Assembly: GCA_902571135.1 (NCBI GenBank) | Contig: CACGAU010000003.1 | Location: forward strand, 62,001 to 126,000 | DNA from: an uncultured Pelagibacteraceae bacterium | GTDB taxonomy: Bacteria; Pseudomonadota; Alphaproteobacteria; Pelagibacterales; Pelagibacteraceae | Direction of reading: 5' to 3' | Length of the DNA: 64,000 nt | Shown here: one piece after another, positions 1 to 8,848 of the stretch | Position numbering within the stretch: the stretch's first letter is position 1 | How the letters are laid out: every line of letters starts with the position of its first letter | Translations under genes and position numbers: made by a program | The notes under the pieces: generated by a model | What the model was told of the DNA's origin: nothing | Seen by the model: only the letters and a program-made list of their open reading frames with translations | The model's database searches: none

Positions 1-1273
1 TAAGCCTTTAAAGGACATTAGCCATTTAATGAATGAACCACAAAAATTTGCCCTTATAAAGTTAGATAAAATAAGAGGTAACGCATGTGTTTCAAGAAGA
101 GAAATTATTTCTTCATTTAAAAAAGAGGACAAAGCAAAAATAATAGAAAAATTTAAAGTTGGAGATATTATAAAAGGTGCAGAAGTAAAAGGTTACAGCT
201 CATTTGGATGCTTCTTTAATGTAAACAATGAATTAGATGTTCTTGTTCATTTACAAGAAATATCTTACTCAAGAGTTAATCATCCTGACGAAGTTTTTAA
301 TATTGGTGAAAAACATGACTTGAAAGTAATAAGTGTTGATAAAGATAAATTACAGGTTGGTTGTTCAATAAAACAATTATCACCCGACCCCTTTGAACAT
401 ATAGAAAATTATGAACTAAACAAAACTTACAAGGTAAAAGTTGTAAAGATAATGGACTTTGGTGCTTTCTGTGAGTTAGAACCTGGCCTCACAACTTTAC
501 TTCATTCAAGCGAACTTAGTTGGACAAAAAAAAATCTATCTGCAAAAAAATTATTTAAATTAGGTGATGAAATTGACTGTGTTATAACTGAGATAGATAA
601 AGAAAAAAGACGTGTGGCCATTTCTCATAGGTTAACAAAAGAGAATCCATTTGAAGTTTTCGAAAAAAAATATCCAGTTAATACAATTACAGAAGGTGAA
701 ATAGTAAGTAAAAATGAATATTCTTTATTTGTTAAAATTGATGATTTAGATATAGACGCTTTTCTGCATTGCAATGACCTAACTTACTCTAATGATGGAG
801 AAGAGGAATTAACAAAATATAAAAAAGGTGAAAAAATAAAAGTTAAAGTTTTAGAAATTAAATCTTCTGAGCAAAAAATTAGGGTTGGTCTAAGGCAAAC
901 TTTACCTGATCCATTTGATTGGTTTAAAGACAAAAGAAAAAATCAAATAATAACTGTTAAAGTAATATCTACAGATAATAAAGGTTTGATAGTTAAGCCT
1001 GAGGGATGTGAATTAGAATTTCCGATAAAGAAAACTGCTATTGCAGTAAATCCTCAAGATGCTCGACCAAGTAGATGGACTGGTGGAGAAAAACTAGACT
1101 GCGCTATAGCAGATTTAGATTTAAATAAAAGAAAAGTGGCGCTGAGTATTAAATTACTTGAGGAAATTGAAAAAAAAGAAGCCTTAGAAAAATATGGATC
1201 AGAGGGATCTGGTAAAAACTTACCATTCTCATCTCTATCTGAAGATTTAAAGAAAAAAGAAGAAGAAAAATAA
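1..1273 (+). CDS. rpsA: 30S ribosomal protein S1, 5'-truncated by window edge
   Basis: The reading frame is open from base 2, so the N-terminus lies outside the window; the ATG at 29 is probably internal. The visible part carries four S1 (OB-fold) RNA-binding repeats in tandem, each with the pattern hydrophobic strand, G-x-FG-a/c-F, then a V-H/L-H-x-S-E-type turn (for example MDFGAFCEL and LLHSSELSW). The C-terminus is lysine/glutamate rich, as is common in S1. S1 binds mRNA leaders and brings them to the 30S subunit, which matters most for messages with weak Shine-Dalgarno sequences, as many here have. ihfB follows 18 bases downstream, an order known from many proteobacteria. Confidence 0.96.
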   Translation, partial: KPLKDISHLMNEPQKFALIKLDKIRGNACVSRREIISSFKKEDKAKIIEKFKVGDIIKGAEVKGYSSFGCFFNVNNELDVLVHLQEISYSRVNHPDEVFNIGEKHDLKVISVDKDKLQVGCSIKQLSPDPFEHIENYELNKTYKVKVVKIMDFGAFCELEPGLTTLLHSSELSWTKKNLSAKKLFKLGDEIDCVITEIDKEKRRVAISHRLTKENPFEVFEKKYPVNTITEGEIVSKNEYSLFVKIDDLDIDAFLHCNDLTYSNDGEEELTKYKKGEKIKVKVLEIKSSEQKIRVGLRQTLPDPFDWFKDKRKNQIITVKVISTDNKGLIVKPEGCELEFPIKKTAIAVNPQDARPSRWTGGEKLDCAIADLDLNKRKVALSIKLLEEIEKKEALEKYGSEGSGKNLPFSSLSEDLKKKEEEK

Positions 1274-1291
1274 TAAAATAGAAGATTTAAA

Positions 1292-1582
1292 TTGGCTATT
1301 GTAAAATCAAAGCTTTTAAAACAACTCTCAAATAATTACCCAAATTTCCTCAAAAAAGATTTAGAAAAATTTGTTAATATTATATTTAGTGAAATTAAAA
1401 GAGCACTGAAAAGGGGTGATAGAGTAGAACTAAGGGGGTTTGGTGTTTTTTCTACAAATATTCAAAAAGCCAGAATATCTAGAAATCCTAAGACAGGTGA
1501 AAAAGTTAACACACCTGAAAAGAAAACTATTCACTTTAAAATGTCAAAAGACTTGTTTAAAAAATTAAATTATGAAGAATAA
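1292..1582 (+). CDS. ihfB: Integration host factor beta subunit
   Basis: This 96-residue DNABII protein begins at a TTG codon; no ATG lies near the expected N-terminus. The hallmark beta-arm motif RNPKTGE (residues 64-70) includes the proline (P66) that intercalates and bends DNA, and GFGVF (about 49-53) is the conserved body motif. IHF is an alpha/beta heterodimer that sharply bends DNA in nucleoid packing and transcription. Position directly after rpsA favours IHF-beta over HU. It overlaps pyrF by 11 bases, so the two are probably cotranscribed. Confidence 0.93.
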   Translation: MAIVKSKLLKQLSNNYPNFLKKDLEKFVNIIFSEIKRALKRGDRVELRGFGVFSTNIQKARISRNPKTGEKVNTPEKKTIHFKMSKDLFKKLNYEE

Positions 1583-2264
1583 AATTATTTTTGTCGCTTG
1601 TGATACTTCAAATTTAATTGAAATAAAAAAAATAATTAATCAAACTAATTCAAATAATTTAAAAATAATTCCTAAATTTGGAATTCAATTTTTTTATTCT
1701 AAAAATGGACGAAAATTTTTAGAAAAATTTAAAAAAAATTTTTGGTTAGATTTAAAGATAAATGACATCCCTCAGACAGCATTGTCTGCTATTGATAGTT
1801 TAAAAGATTTAAAAAAATGTAAATACATTACAGTGCATGTAAATGGCGGTTTGGAAATGCTTAAATCAATTAAAAAAAAAGCGAAGAAAATAAATAAAGA
1901 TTTAAAGGTTTTAGGCGTTACTATTTTAACAAGTCTTAATAATAAATCTCTTAAAGAGATAGGTCATACAAAAAATATAAAAGAGTTAGTTTTAAAACAA
2001 GCAGCATTAATTAAAAAATCAGGATGCGATGGTATAGTTTGTTCTGCTCAGGAAGCTTTAATAGTTCGTAAAAGATACAAAAATTTATTAATCATAACTC
2101 CAGGAATAAGATTGCCTGGTGATAGTTCAAATGATCAAATGAGAATTATGACACCGAAACAAGCTTTTAAAAATAAGGTTTCTGGTATTGTTATAGGAAG
2201 ATCTCTTACAAAAGGTAACATAAAAAATAACACCAAAAAACTTGCTGATCATTTAAACAAATGA
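1572..2264 (+). CDS. pyrF: Orotidine 5'-phosphate decarboxylase
   Basis: The enzyme decarboxylates OMP to UMP, the last step of pyrimidine synthesis. The catalytic charge network D-x-K-x-x-D is visible as D60, K62 and D65 in LDLKINDIPQTA. The phosphate-gripping end of the barrel is seen in ITPGIRLPGD and GIVIGRSLT. At 230 residues the length is normal. The ATG overlaps the end of ihfB by 11 bases and the stop overlaps trpF by 4 (ATGA), which suggests translational coupling. Confidence 0.95.
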   Translation: MKNKIIFVACDTSNLIEIKKIINQTNSNNLKIIPKFGIQFFYSKNGRKFLEKFKKNFWLDLKINDIPQTALSAIDSLKDLKKCKYITVHVNGGLEMLKSIKKKAKKINKDLKVLGVTILTSLNNKSLKEIGHTKNIKELVLKQAALIKKSGCDGIVCSAQEALIVRKRYKNLLIITPGIRLPGDSSNDQMRIMTPKQAFKNKVSGIVIGRSLTKGNIKNNTKKLADHLNK

Positions 2265-2890
2265 TCAAAGGCTGTAAAATTTGTGGTGTAACAGATTCTG
2301 ATACTTTAAATTATATAATAAATCATCCCTATCCTCCAAAATTTATTGGTTTCATTTGTAATTATCCAAAAAGCTCAAGATATGTTGAACTTGAATCACT
2401 AAAAAAATTATTGAATATAAAAAAAAACAAAACTGAGTTTGTTGCTGTTTTAGTAAAACCTAATAATGAGATTTTAGAAGAAATAAAAAGTTTACCTTTT
2501 GATTATTATCAATTGTATGACTGTACTCCTGATAAAATTAAAAATATAAAACAAAAATATAAAAAAAAAGTTATTACAGCTTTTACAATAAAATATAAGT
2601 CTGACGTTCTTAGGCATAAGTCATTTGCTGACGTAACTGATGTATATTTATTTGATAGTAAAGGTTATGAAAAAAGTCACAGCTTTGATCATAACTTGAT
2701 TAAAAATATCAAATTAAACAAAAAATTAATGCTAGCTGGTAATATAAAATTCGATGATAATCTAAAAAATTATGAAAAAATTGCAGATTATTTAGATTTA
2801 TCTGGAGGCTTGGAAACTTCTGGATTAAAAGATATATCCAAAATTGATATTTTTTTAAACAATTTAAATAAATTAAAAAATGAAACTTAA
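2261..2890 (+). CDS. trpF: Phosphoribosylanthranilate isomerase (divergent)
   Basis: The predicted reaction is the Amadori rearrangement of N-(5-phosphoribosyl)anthranilate to CdRP in tryptophan synthesis. The N-terminal KICGV supplies the conserved catalytic cysteine (C8), and the phosphate loops AGNIKFD and DLSGGLETSG resemble the family's AGGL and DVSSGVE. The usual V-Q-L-H-G-D segment is altered here (YYQLYDCTPD). Position between pyrF and trpB fixes the identification. It overlaps trpB by 11 bases. Length (209 residues) is typical. Confidence 0.9.
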   Translation: MIKGCKICGVTDSDTLNYIINHPYPPKFIGFICNYPKSSRYVELESLKKLLNIKKNKTEFVAVLVKPNNEILEEIKSLPFDYYQLYDCTPDKIKNIKQKYKKKVITAFTIKYKSDVLRHKSFADVTDVYLFDSKGYEKSHSFDHNLIKNIKLNKKLMLAGNIKFDDNLKNYEKIADYLDLSGGLETSGLKDISKIDIFLNNLNKLKNET

Positions 2891-4109
2891 AAAAAGAATT
2901 CCTCTAATTGACCAGCATAACCGTTATGGGTTTTGGGGTGGTAAATTTGGAGGAAGTTTTATTCCTGAAACTTTAAAAAAACCTGTAGAAGATCTAACAC
3001 AGGAATTTTCAAAATTAAGAAATAACAAGAATTTTTTAAAAAAGAGAGATTATTACTTTAAGAATTATATAGGATCACCCACATCATTTGTAAAATTAGA
3101 AAATTTATCTAATCATTTGGGTGGTGCTCAAATATGGGCCAAAGTTGTTTCGGAGGCTAATGGTGGTGCCCACAAAATATACAATGCAACTGTTCATGCT
3201 TTAATTTGCAAGGCTATGGGCAAAAAATATATAGTTGGTGACACTGGTGCTGGTTACGCTGGTAAAATGTTAAGTATGGCTGCTAAGAAATTTGGCCTCA
3301 AATGTAAAATCTTCATGGGTGCAAAAGACATCAAGAGACAAAAACCAAATTGTGATGCTATGAGAAAAAATGGTGCTGAAATAATTCCTGTATATTCAGG
3401 CAGTCAAACCTTAGTCGATGCAGTCAGTGAGTGTATGAGATATTGGGTATCAAATTGTGACACCACACATATGTGCGTTGGAAGTACAGTTGGTCCAAAT
3501 ATATTTGTAAAAATTTGTGGATGGAGTACAGCACAAATTTCAAGAGAGTTAAAAATACAAATTAAACAAGAATTCAAAAAAATTCCAAAAAAAATTAAAT
3601 TAATTAACTGTGTGGGTGGTGGAAGTTCAGCATATGGTTTTTGGAGCGAATTTATAGATTTTAAGAAATCACAAATTGAGTTAGTTGGTGTAGAGGCTGG
3701 AGGTCCAAAAAAATCAAAACTACATGCCGCTCCTCTAAGTAGAAATGCTAAAATTGGAATTTTACATGGTGCAGCTTCTTATGTTTGTCAAAACAATGAA
3801 GGTCAGATTAATGACACTGAATCAATTAGCGCTGGATTAGATTACCCAGGTGTCAGTCCATTACATTGTTTTTTAAAAGATACAAAACGAGCTAGATACA
3901 CTTATGCTACTGATGAAGAAGCACTAAAAGCACATGTTATGGTAACTAAATTTGAAAAACTTAATCCAAGTTTAGAACCTAGTCATGCATTTGCTGAGGC
4001 GATCAAAATTGCTCCAAAATTAAGTAAAGATACAATAATAATTGTCAACTCTTGTGGTGATGCTAAAAAAGATAGAGATATCTTAAAAGAGAGACTGGGT
4101 AAAAATTAA
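2880..4109 (+). CDS. trpB: Tryptophan synthase beta chain, atypical active site
   Basis: This fold-type II PLP enzyme condenses indole with serine. The PLP lysine is K99 in GGAHK, and the glycine loop GGGSSAYG is present. Several residues that are nearly universal in TrpB differ. The KREDLNHTG segment before the lysine reads KVVSEANGG. The catalytic Glu of ETGAGQHG is Asp (D121 in DTGAGYAG), with Gln-His replaced by Tyr-Ala. The serine that contacts the PLP ring nitrogen aligns with C392 in NSCGDAKKD. Full length (409 residues), no frameshift, and tight coupling to trpA (TAATG) argue that it is a working gene. Because of the substitutions, a changed substrate or rate cannot be excluded. Confidence 0.9.
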   Translation: MKLKKRIPLIDQHNRYGFWGGKFGGSFIPETLKKPVEDLTQEFSKLRNNKNFLKKRDYYFKNYIGSPTSFVKLENLSNHLGGAQIWAKVVSEANGGAHKIYNATVHALICKAMGKKYIVGDTGAGYAGKMLSMAAKKFGLKCKIFMGAKDIKRQKPNCDAMRKNGAEIIPVYSGSQTLVDAVSECMRYWVSNCDTTHMCVGSTVGPNIFVKICGWSTAQISRELKIQIKQEFKKIPKKIKLINCVGGGSSAYGFWSEFIDFKKSQIELVGVEAGGPKKSKLHAAPLSRNAKIGILHGAASYVCQNNEGQINDTESISAGLDYPGVSPLHCFLKDTKRARYTYATDEEALKAHVMVTKFEKLNPSLEPSHAFAEAIKIAPKLSKDTIIIVNSCGDAKKDRDILKERLGKN

Positions 4110-4909
4110 TGAGCTCATTAATTAACAGAGTCTTCACAAATGCGAAGAATGAAAACAGGCCTGCATTACTCACTTATACTGTTGCTGGAGATAATAATAA
4201 AAAAAAATCCTTAGAAATATTAAAATCAATTTCTAATTACGCAGATATTTGCGAATTAGGTTTTCCACATAACACCCCAATAGCTGATGGTGGACAAATA
4301 CAAACAAGTGCTTATAGAGCAATTAAAAACGGTATTAAAATTAATGATGTATTTTCAATTGCAAAAAATTTTAAAAAAATAAAAAAAAATAAACCAATTA
4401 TACTGATGGGCTATTACAATATGATCTATCAATATAATGAAAATAAATTTTTAGAAAAATGCAAAAAATCGAGAGTTGATGGTTTAATAGTTGTTGATTT
4501 ACCTTATCCTGAAAATAAAAATTTTGCATCAAAATGCAAAAAAAAAGAAATTAATTTTATTCAATTGGTTTCACCAACAACCTCTAAGATAAGATTGAAA
4601 AAAATCATAAAAGATTCACACGACATGATTTATTATATAAGCATGCTATCTACGACAGGTGGAAAACTTAAAGTATCCCCAAAGAAAATATTAGAAAAAT
4701 ACAGTGTGATAAAAAAACAAAATAAATCAAAAAATGTTGTTATTGGTTTTGGAATTACAGAAAAAACCATCAAATCTCTAAAAAAAGCTGATGGTTTGGT
4801 GGTTGGAAGCGCAATTTGTAAGGAAATCTCTAAATCAATTGAAAAGAGACAAAATGCGGTCACAAATGTTACTAATGTAGTTAAAAGATTAAAAAATAAA
4901 ATTCTATGA
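4109..4909 (+). CDS. trpA: Tryptophan synthase alpha chain
   Basis: The alpha subunit cleaves indole-3-glycerol phosphate and passes indole to TrpB. The two catalytic acids appear conserved: the Glu in CELGFP and the Asp in IADGGQIQ. The phosphate-binding region GFGITEKT and VGSAI is also clear. The usual SDP-x-ADGPTIQ loop reads NTPIADGGQIQ and loop 6 reads STTGGK, so this subunit shows the same drift as its TrpB partner. The ATG shares one base with the trpB stop, and the stop overlaps accD by 4 bases. Length is 266 residues. Confidence 0.93.
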   Translation: MSSLINRVFTNAKNENRPALLTYTVAGDNNKKKSLEILKSISNYADICELGFPHNTPIADGGQIQTSAYRAIKNGIKINDVFSIAKNFKKIKKNKPIILMGYYNMIYQYNENKFLEKCKKSRVDGLIVVDLPYPENKNFASKCKKKEINFIQLVSPTTSKIRLKKIIKDSHDMIYYISMLSTTGGKLKVSPKKILEKYSVIKKQNKSKNVVIGFGITEKTIKSLKKADGLVVGSAICKEISKSIEKRQNAVTNVTNVVKRLKNKIL

Positions 4910-5835
4910 ACTGGATAACAAAAATTATTAAAGCAGGTGAAAAAATTAAAACTGCTATTCGTGAAAGAGCTACAAAAGAAGATATTGCAAAAAGTGATTG
5001 GACATCATGTTGTAAGGGTCCAATTTTAAAAAAAGATTTAGAGGAAAACTTGTGGGTATGTCCAGATTGTAAGCGTCATCATAGAATAAAACCCCATCAA
5101 AGATTTGATATATTGTTTGGAAAAAACAATTATGAAATTTTCAAAACTCCGATACCAAAAGACGATCCACTAAATTGGACAGATTCCAAACCTTATAAAG
5201 AAAGGTTAAAAACCGCACGAAAAAAAACAGGATTAGAATGTGGAATGATGGTTGCCTCTGGAACTATAAATAATATTAAAATTACAGCTGTGGCCTCTGA
5301 TTTTGATTTTTTAGGAGCTTCAATGGCAGCTGCAGAAGGTGAAGCTTTTTTATATGGAATACAACATGCCATAGAAAATCAAACACCTTTTTTATGTATT
5401 AGTGCAGGTGGAGGAATGAGAATGATGGAAAGTTTAATATCCTTATCTCAAATGACAAGAACAACTCTTGCAATTAATGAATTAAAGAAAAATGGACTTC
5501 CATATTTAGTTTGTATCACTGATCCGACTGCTGGTGGGATTACTGCATCATACGCGATGTTAGGTGACATTCATATTGCAGAACCAGGAGCTTTAATTGC
5601 ATTTGCAGGTGCAAGAGTAATACAAGGAACCGTTAAAGAAGAGCTACCTGAAGGTTTCCAAAAAAGTGAATATGTAGAAAAAACTGGTTTTGTTGATTTA
5701 ATTGTTGAGCGTAAAGAACTGGCATCAAAAATTGGAACTTTATTATCAATATTGTTAAAGAAAAATTCTGATATAAGTTCTGAACAAAATGAAACTTCAG
5801 AAGATAGTCAGTCGCTTACAAAAGTTGCATCCTAA
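4906..5835 (+). CDS. accD: Acetyl-CoA carboxylase carboxyltransferase beta subunit
   Basis: With AccA this subunit transfers the carboxyl group from biotin to acetyl-CoA, making malonyl-CoA for fatty acids. The crotonase-like core shows SAGGGMRM, TDPTAGGITAS and EPGALIAFAGARV. The N-terminal zinc ribbon is unusual: its first half has adjacent cysteines C35-C36 (SCCKG) where the family has C-x2-C, while the second half C52-x2-C55 is normal. The trpA-accD-folC order is common in proteobacteria. It overlaps trpA by 4 bases and folC by 47. Confidence 0.95.
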   Translation: MNWITKIIKAGEKIKTAIRERATKEDIAKSDWTSCCKGPILKKDLEENLWVCPDCKRHHRIKPHQRFDILFGKNNYEIFKTPIPKDDPLNWTDSKPYKERLKTARKKTGLECGMMVASGTINNIKITAVASDFDFLGASMAAAEGEAFLYGIQHAIENQTPFLCISAGGGMRMMESLISLSQMTRTTLAINELKKNGLPYLVCITDPTAGGITASYAMLGDIHIAEPGALIAFAGARVIQGTVKEELPEGFQKSEYVEKTGFVDLIVERKELASKIGTLLSILLKKNSDISSEQNETSEDSQSLTKVAS

Positions 5836-7057
5836 AGAAATAGATTTAAGTCTAGATCGTATTCAAAGTCTCTGCAAAAAACTAGGGAATCCTCAAGATA
5901 AAATCAAAGCAATTTCAATTGTTGGAACTAATGGAAAATATTCAACTATCCAAGCAATGTTATCAATTTTAAAAGAAGCAAATTTAAAATGTAATGTCTA
6001 TACAAGCCCACATATCAAAAGCATTAATGAAAGGTTTGTTTTTAATAATGAAGAGTTGAGTGATGAAGATTTAGCAAATTTACTTGAGGAAATTGAAAAT
6101 GCTAACAATAATGAACCGATTACTTTTTTTGAAATACTGACTGCAGCTTATTTTCTAAAGGCCTCTCAATACTTAGATAATATTAATTTAATTGAGAGTG
6201 GATTATTTTTTAGATTTGATGCTACCAATATCTTGAAAAATAATCTTGCTAGTGTTGTAACGTCTATTGGCCTTGATCATTTAGATTGGTTGCCTGAAAA
6301 TGATCAAAATGTTGAAAGAATTATTTTTGAAAAAACATCAACTCTTTTAAACTCAAATATTATAATAGCAAAACAAAGTACTAATCAAATCACAGATCAT
6401 ATTAAAAAAACAATATCAAATAATAGATCAAGTAAAGTTTTCCATAACGAAAATTATAGTTTTACAATGCAAGAAAATGACTTCTTTTATTATGAAGATC
6501 AATTTGGAGGAATAAAGTTACCTGTGCCAAATGTTAAGGGTCAATTTCAATTAGAAAATGTCTCAACAGCTATTGCAACCCTAAGAACTTTGAAAGATTT
6601 AAATATTAAAGATGATCACATTAAAAAAGGTGTTTTAAAAATAAATAGTATTGCAAGATTACAAGAAATTAAATCTGGAAAACTTAAAGCGCTTGTAAAA
6701 GATCACAAACTTTTTGTTGATGGATCTCATAACCCTTTGGGCGCAAAGGTTTTGAATGAATACTTGGAAAGTTTGGATTGCAATAAACATATCATTATTG
6801 GAATGATGGCTAATAAAGATCATAATGAATATATGAGTTTCTTTAAGGATATTGCTACATTGACTACAATAGATATACCTAATCAACCTAATTCAATTAA
6901 AGGAAAAGAACTTAAAGATAAGCTAAATAGTTTTTCAAATATAAATTATAAGGTAAGTATAGAGGATGCTATTAAGTCAATCCCATTAAAAGAAAATGAT
7001 ATAATACTAATTACTGGATCGTTATATCTTGCTGGTGAGGTTTTAAATTTAAATTAG
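5789..7057 (+). CDS. folC: Folylpolyglutamate/dihydrofolate synthase, variant P-loop
   Basis: FolC adds glutamate to dihydropteroate or folates. The ATG at 5789 lies 47 bases inside accD; it is chosen because the following LHPKEIDLSLDR is the conserved FolC N-terminus. Family marks include TSPHIKSINERF, SIGLDHLDWL and DGSHNPLGAK. Two ATP-site motifs are altered: the P-loop GTNGKGS reads GTNGKYS, and GLGGRLDATN reads GLFFRFDATN. The gene is intact (422 residues), so this may be a lineage variant. Its stop interlocks with the stop of trxA on the other strand. Confidence 0.92.
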   Translation: MKLQKIVSRLQKLHPKEIDLSLDRIQSLCKKLGNPQDKIKAISIVGTNGKYSTIQAMLSILKEANLKCNVYTSPHIKSINERFVFNNEELSDEDLANLLEEIENANNNEPITFFEILTAAYFLKASQYLDNINLIESGLFFRFDATNILKNNLASVVTSIGLDHLDWLPENDQNVERIIFEKTSTLLNSNIIIAKQSTNQITDHIKKTISNNRSSKVFHNENYSFTMQENDFFYYEDQFGGIKLPVPNVKGQFQLENVSTAIATLRTLKDLNIKDDHIKKGVLKINSIARLQEIKSGKLKALVKDHKLFVDGSHNPLGAKVLNEYLESLDCNKHIIIGMMANKDHNEYMSFFKDIATLTTIDIPNQPNSIKGKELKDKLNSFSNINYKVSIEDAIKSIPLKENDIILITGSLYLAGEVLNLN

Positions 7058-7371
7058 ATATTTTTATCTAAAAATTCCTTCATGTGACTTTCGGGAACTC
7101 CACCAACTTTTCTATCTACTTCAACACCTTTTTTATAGATAATAACTGTTGGAACACCTCTAATCCCTGCTGCACTTCCAGTATTTATTCCACCATCTTC
7201 AACATCAGCATAATAAAAACCAGCCTTATCTTTATATTCATCAGATAATTTATCCATTACTGGTTTTAGTGCTTTGCATGGACCACACCACTCAGCTGAA
7301 AACTGAATGACTGAAACATCTTCATTTTTAATTTTAGTCTCAAAATCTTCGTCTTTAAAATTTGTAAGCAT
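7054..7371 (-). CDS. trxA: Thioredoxin
   Basis: A 105-residue classic thioredoxin with the redox motif W28-C29-G-P-C32-K and the cis-proline loop RGVPTVIIY. It reduces protein disulfides in the cytoplasm. It is the last gene of a minus-strand group whose other members are DNA-processing enzymes. Its stop shares four bases (TTAG) with the convergent folC stop, leaving no room for a terminator. Confidence 0.97.
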   Translation of the reverse strand: MLTNFKDEDFETKIKNEDVSVIQFSAEWCGPCKALKPVMDKLSDEYKDKAGFYYADVEDGGINTGSAAGIRGVPTVIIYKKGVEVDRKVGGVPESHMKEFLDKNI

Positions 7372-7405
7372 GTACCCTTTCTATTAATTAGAGCCTTAAA
7401 GTCAA

Positions 7406-8842
7406 CTAGGCAATTTCATATTTTTTTTCTATAGACATAATAAATTCATTTATTTCATCTAATTTTTTTAGTTCATCTTCATCATCTCGATTTGATGCTT
7501 GATCTCTTAAAGTATCAATTTCTTGATAAGCCATTCCTATTGTTTGCCACTTTTCTCTATTTTTACTTAAAATTCGTCTAGCAATTTCACTTTTTATATT
7601 TCTATATAAATCTGGTGGCAAAATATGTGGTGCTTCTTGATAAATAATTTTTTGCCCAAACCAACTACATCTTTTATCTTGAAACTTATCCAGCATTCTT
7701 AATTTATCTTCCCAAGAAGAACTATGCCAAGTTTTAAATAATTGTGTGTCTTTGTTAGGAATAAATTTTTCATATAAAGTTTCTTCTGGTAATAAATCTT
7801 CTTGAGTTTGAGTTTGAGCTTTTTCTTCAGCTGCTTCTCTATTAATGACTTGAATATTTTTACAAAAATTTTCACTATTTCTAACCATTTTTGCTCTTTT
7901 TTGAATGATTTCTAAATCTAAGTCTGCATATGCTTTTTCTTTAAATGCAAATTTTTTATCTAATACAACAGGAGCTTTATTAGTTTTAATTACTCTAAGT
8001 GCTTTTGGACTAAACTTTTTTAAATAAACTTTAAGATCATTTACTGATAAATTTAATAAAGGCTCAGGGTCTCTTCTTAAATCAAACAAATATCCCCAAG
8101 ATGCATATGATGGATGGAAACAATGATCTGGATGCAATGTAGAGACGAGATACATCATATTTTTTCCTTTAACATTTTCGAAGATTGAATAAATCCCCTC
8201 ACTTTTTAAAAGTGTTTCAACGCTATTTTTTGTGGAAGTTCTTAAAAAATTTTCCCAGTTTTCTTCATGTTTATCTTTAATAATTCTAAGAATTTTTAAG
8301 CTAGTAAATGCATCATGATAAGCTGTGTGTTGTTGAGTTGTGTCAAATCCTTGTTGTCTGGCTAAACCTTCCAATGCTAAGCTTTCATTGCCAGCTTCAG
8401 TCAATTCAGTCTTTAATGTTTTAGGATTTAAGGTTTGTGCTACCCTGGCAACATGTAAACCATCATGTTCTTTATTAGGTGATGAGTGTGTAATATAAGG
8501 ATATCTGTTTCCTTTAAAAAAATTAAAATGAAACATTCTTCTATCAAAATTTAAGTTACTCCAACCCATAAATAATGCTGGTGCAGCTTTTGAAAAAAAG
8601 TTTTCGACAGCTCCTAAAAAATCATAATGCGAGTAATTGCCTTTGGTAAGTAAATCAATACTTGTTGAGTTAACTAATAAGGCTTTTGCGCTTGGAACCT
8701 CGCCTTCAGGCATTCTGCCACGAATATTTAACTTACCAATTTCTTTTAAGTTTTTATCGACAACTACCGCACCTACTTCAATAATTGAGCCCCAAATTGT
8801 GCTATTTGTTGTTTCTGTATCGTAAATTACTATTTTATCCAT
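7406..8842 (-). CDS. sbcB: Exodeoxyribonuclease I
   Basis: A DnaQ-fold 3'-5' exonuclease for single-stranded DNA. The first exonuclease motif D-x-E is D8/E10 in YDTETTN; later conserved pieces are MGWSNLNFDRRMF and the YHDAFTSLKI motif containing the catalytic His and Asp. The C-terminal SH3-like and helical parts typical of ExoI follow, with a coiled-coil-like charged tail. At 478 residues it matches E. coli ExoI. It lies 6 bases after the PD-(D/E)XK gene, so the two are likely cotranscribed. Confidence 0.93.
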   Translation of the reverse strand: MDKIVIYDTETTNSTIWGSIIEVGAVVVDKNLKEIGKLNIRGRMPEGEVPSAKALLVNSTSIDLLTKGNYSHYDFLGAVENFFSKAAPALFMGWSNLNFDRRMFHFNFFKGNRYPYITHSSPNKEHDGLHVARVAQTLNPKTLKTELTEAGNESLALEGLARQQGFDTTQQHTAYHDAFTSLKILRIIKDKHEENWENFLRTSTKNSVETLLKSEGIYSIFENVKGKNMMYLVSTLHPDHCFHPSYASWGYLFDLRRDPEPLLNLSVNDLKVYLKKFSPKALRVIKTNKAPVVLDKKFAFKEKAYADLDLEIIQKRAKMVRNSENFCKNIQVINREAAEEKAQTQTQEDLLPEETLYEKFIPNKDTQLFKTWHSSSWEDKLRMLDKFQDKRCSWFGQKIIYQEAPHILPPDLYRNIKSEIARRILSKNREKWQTIGMAYQEIDTLRDQASNRDDEDELKKLDEINEFIMSIEKKYEIA

Positions 8843-8848
8843 AAAATC

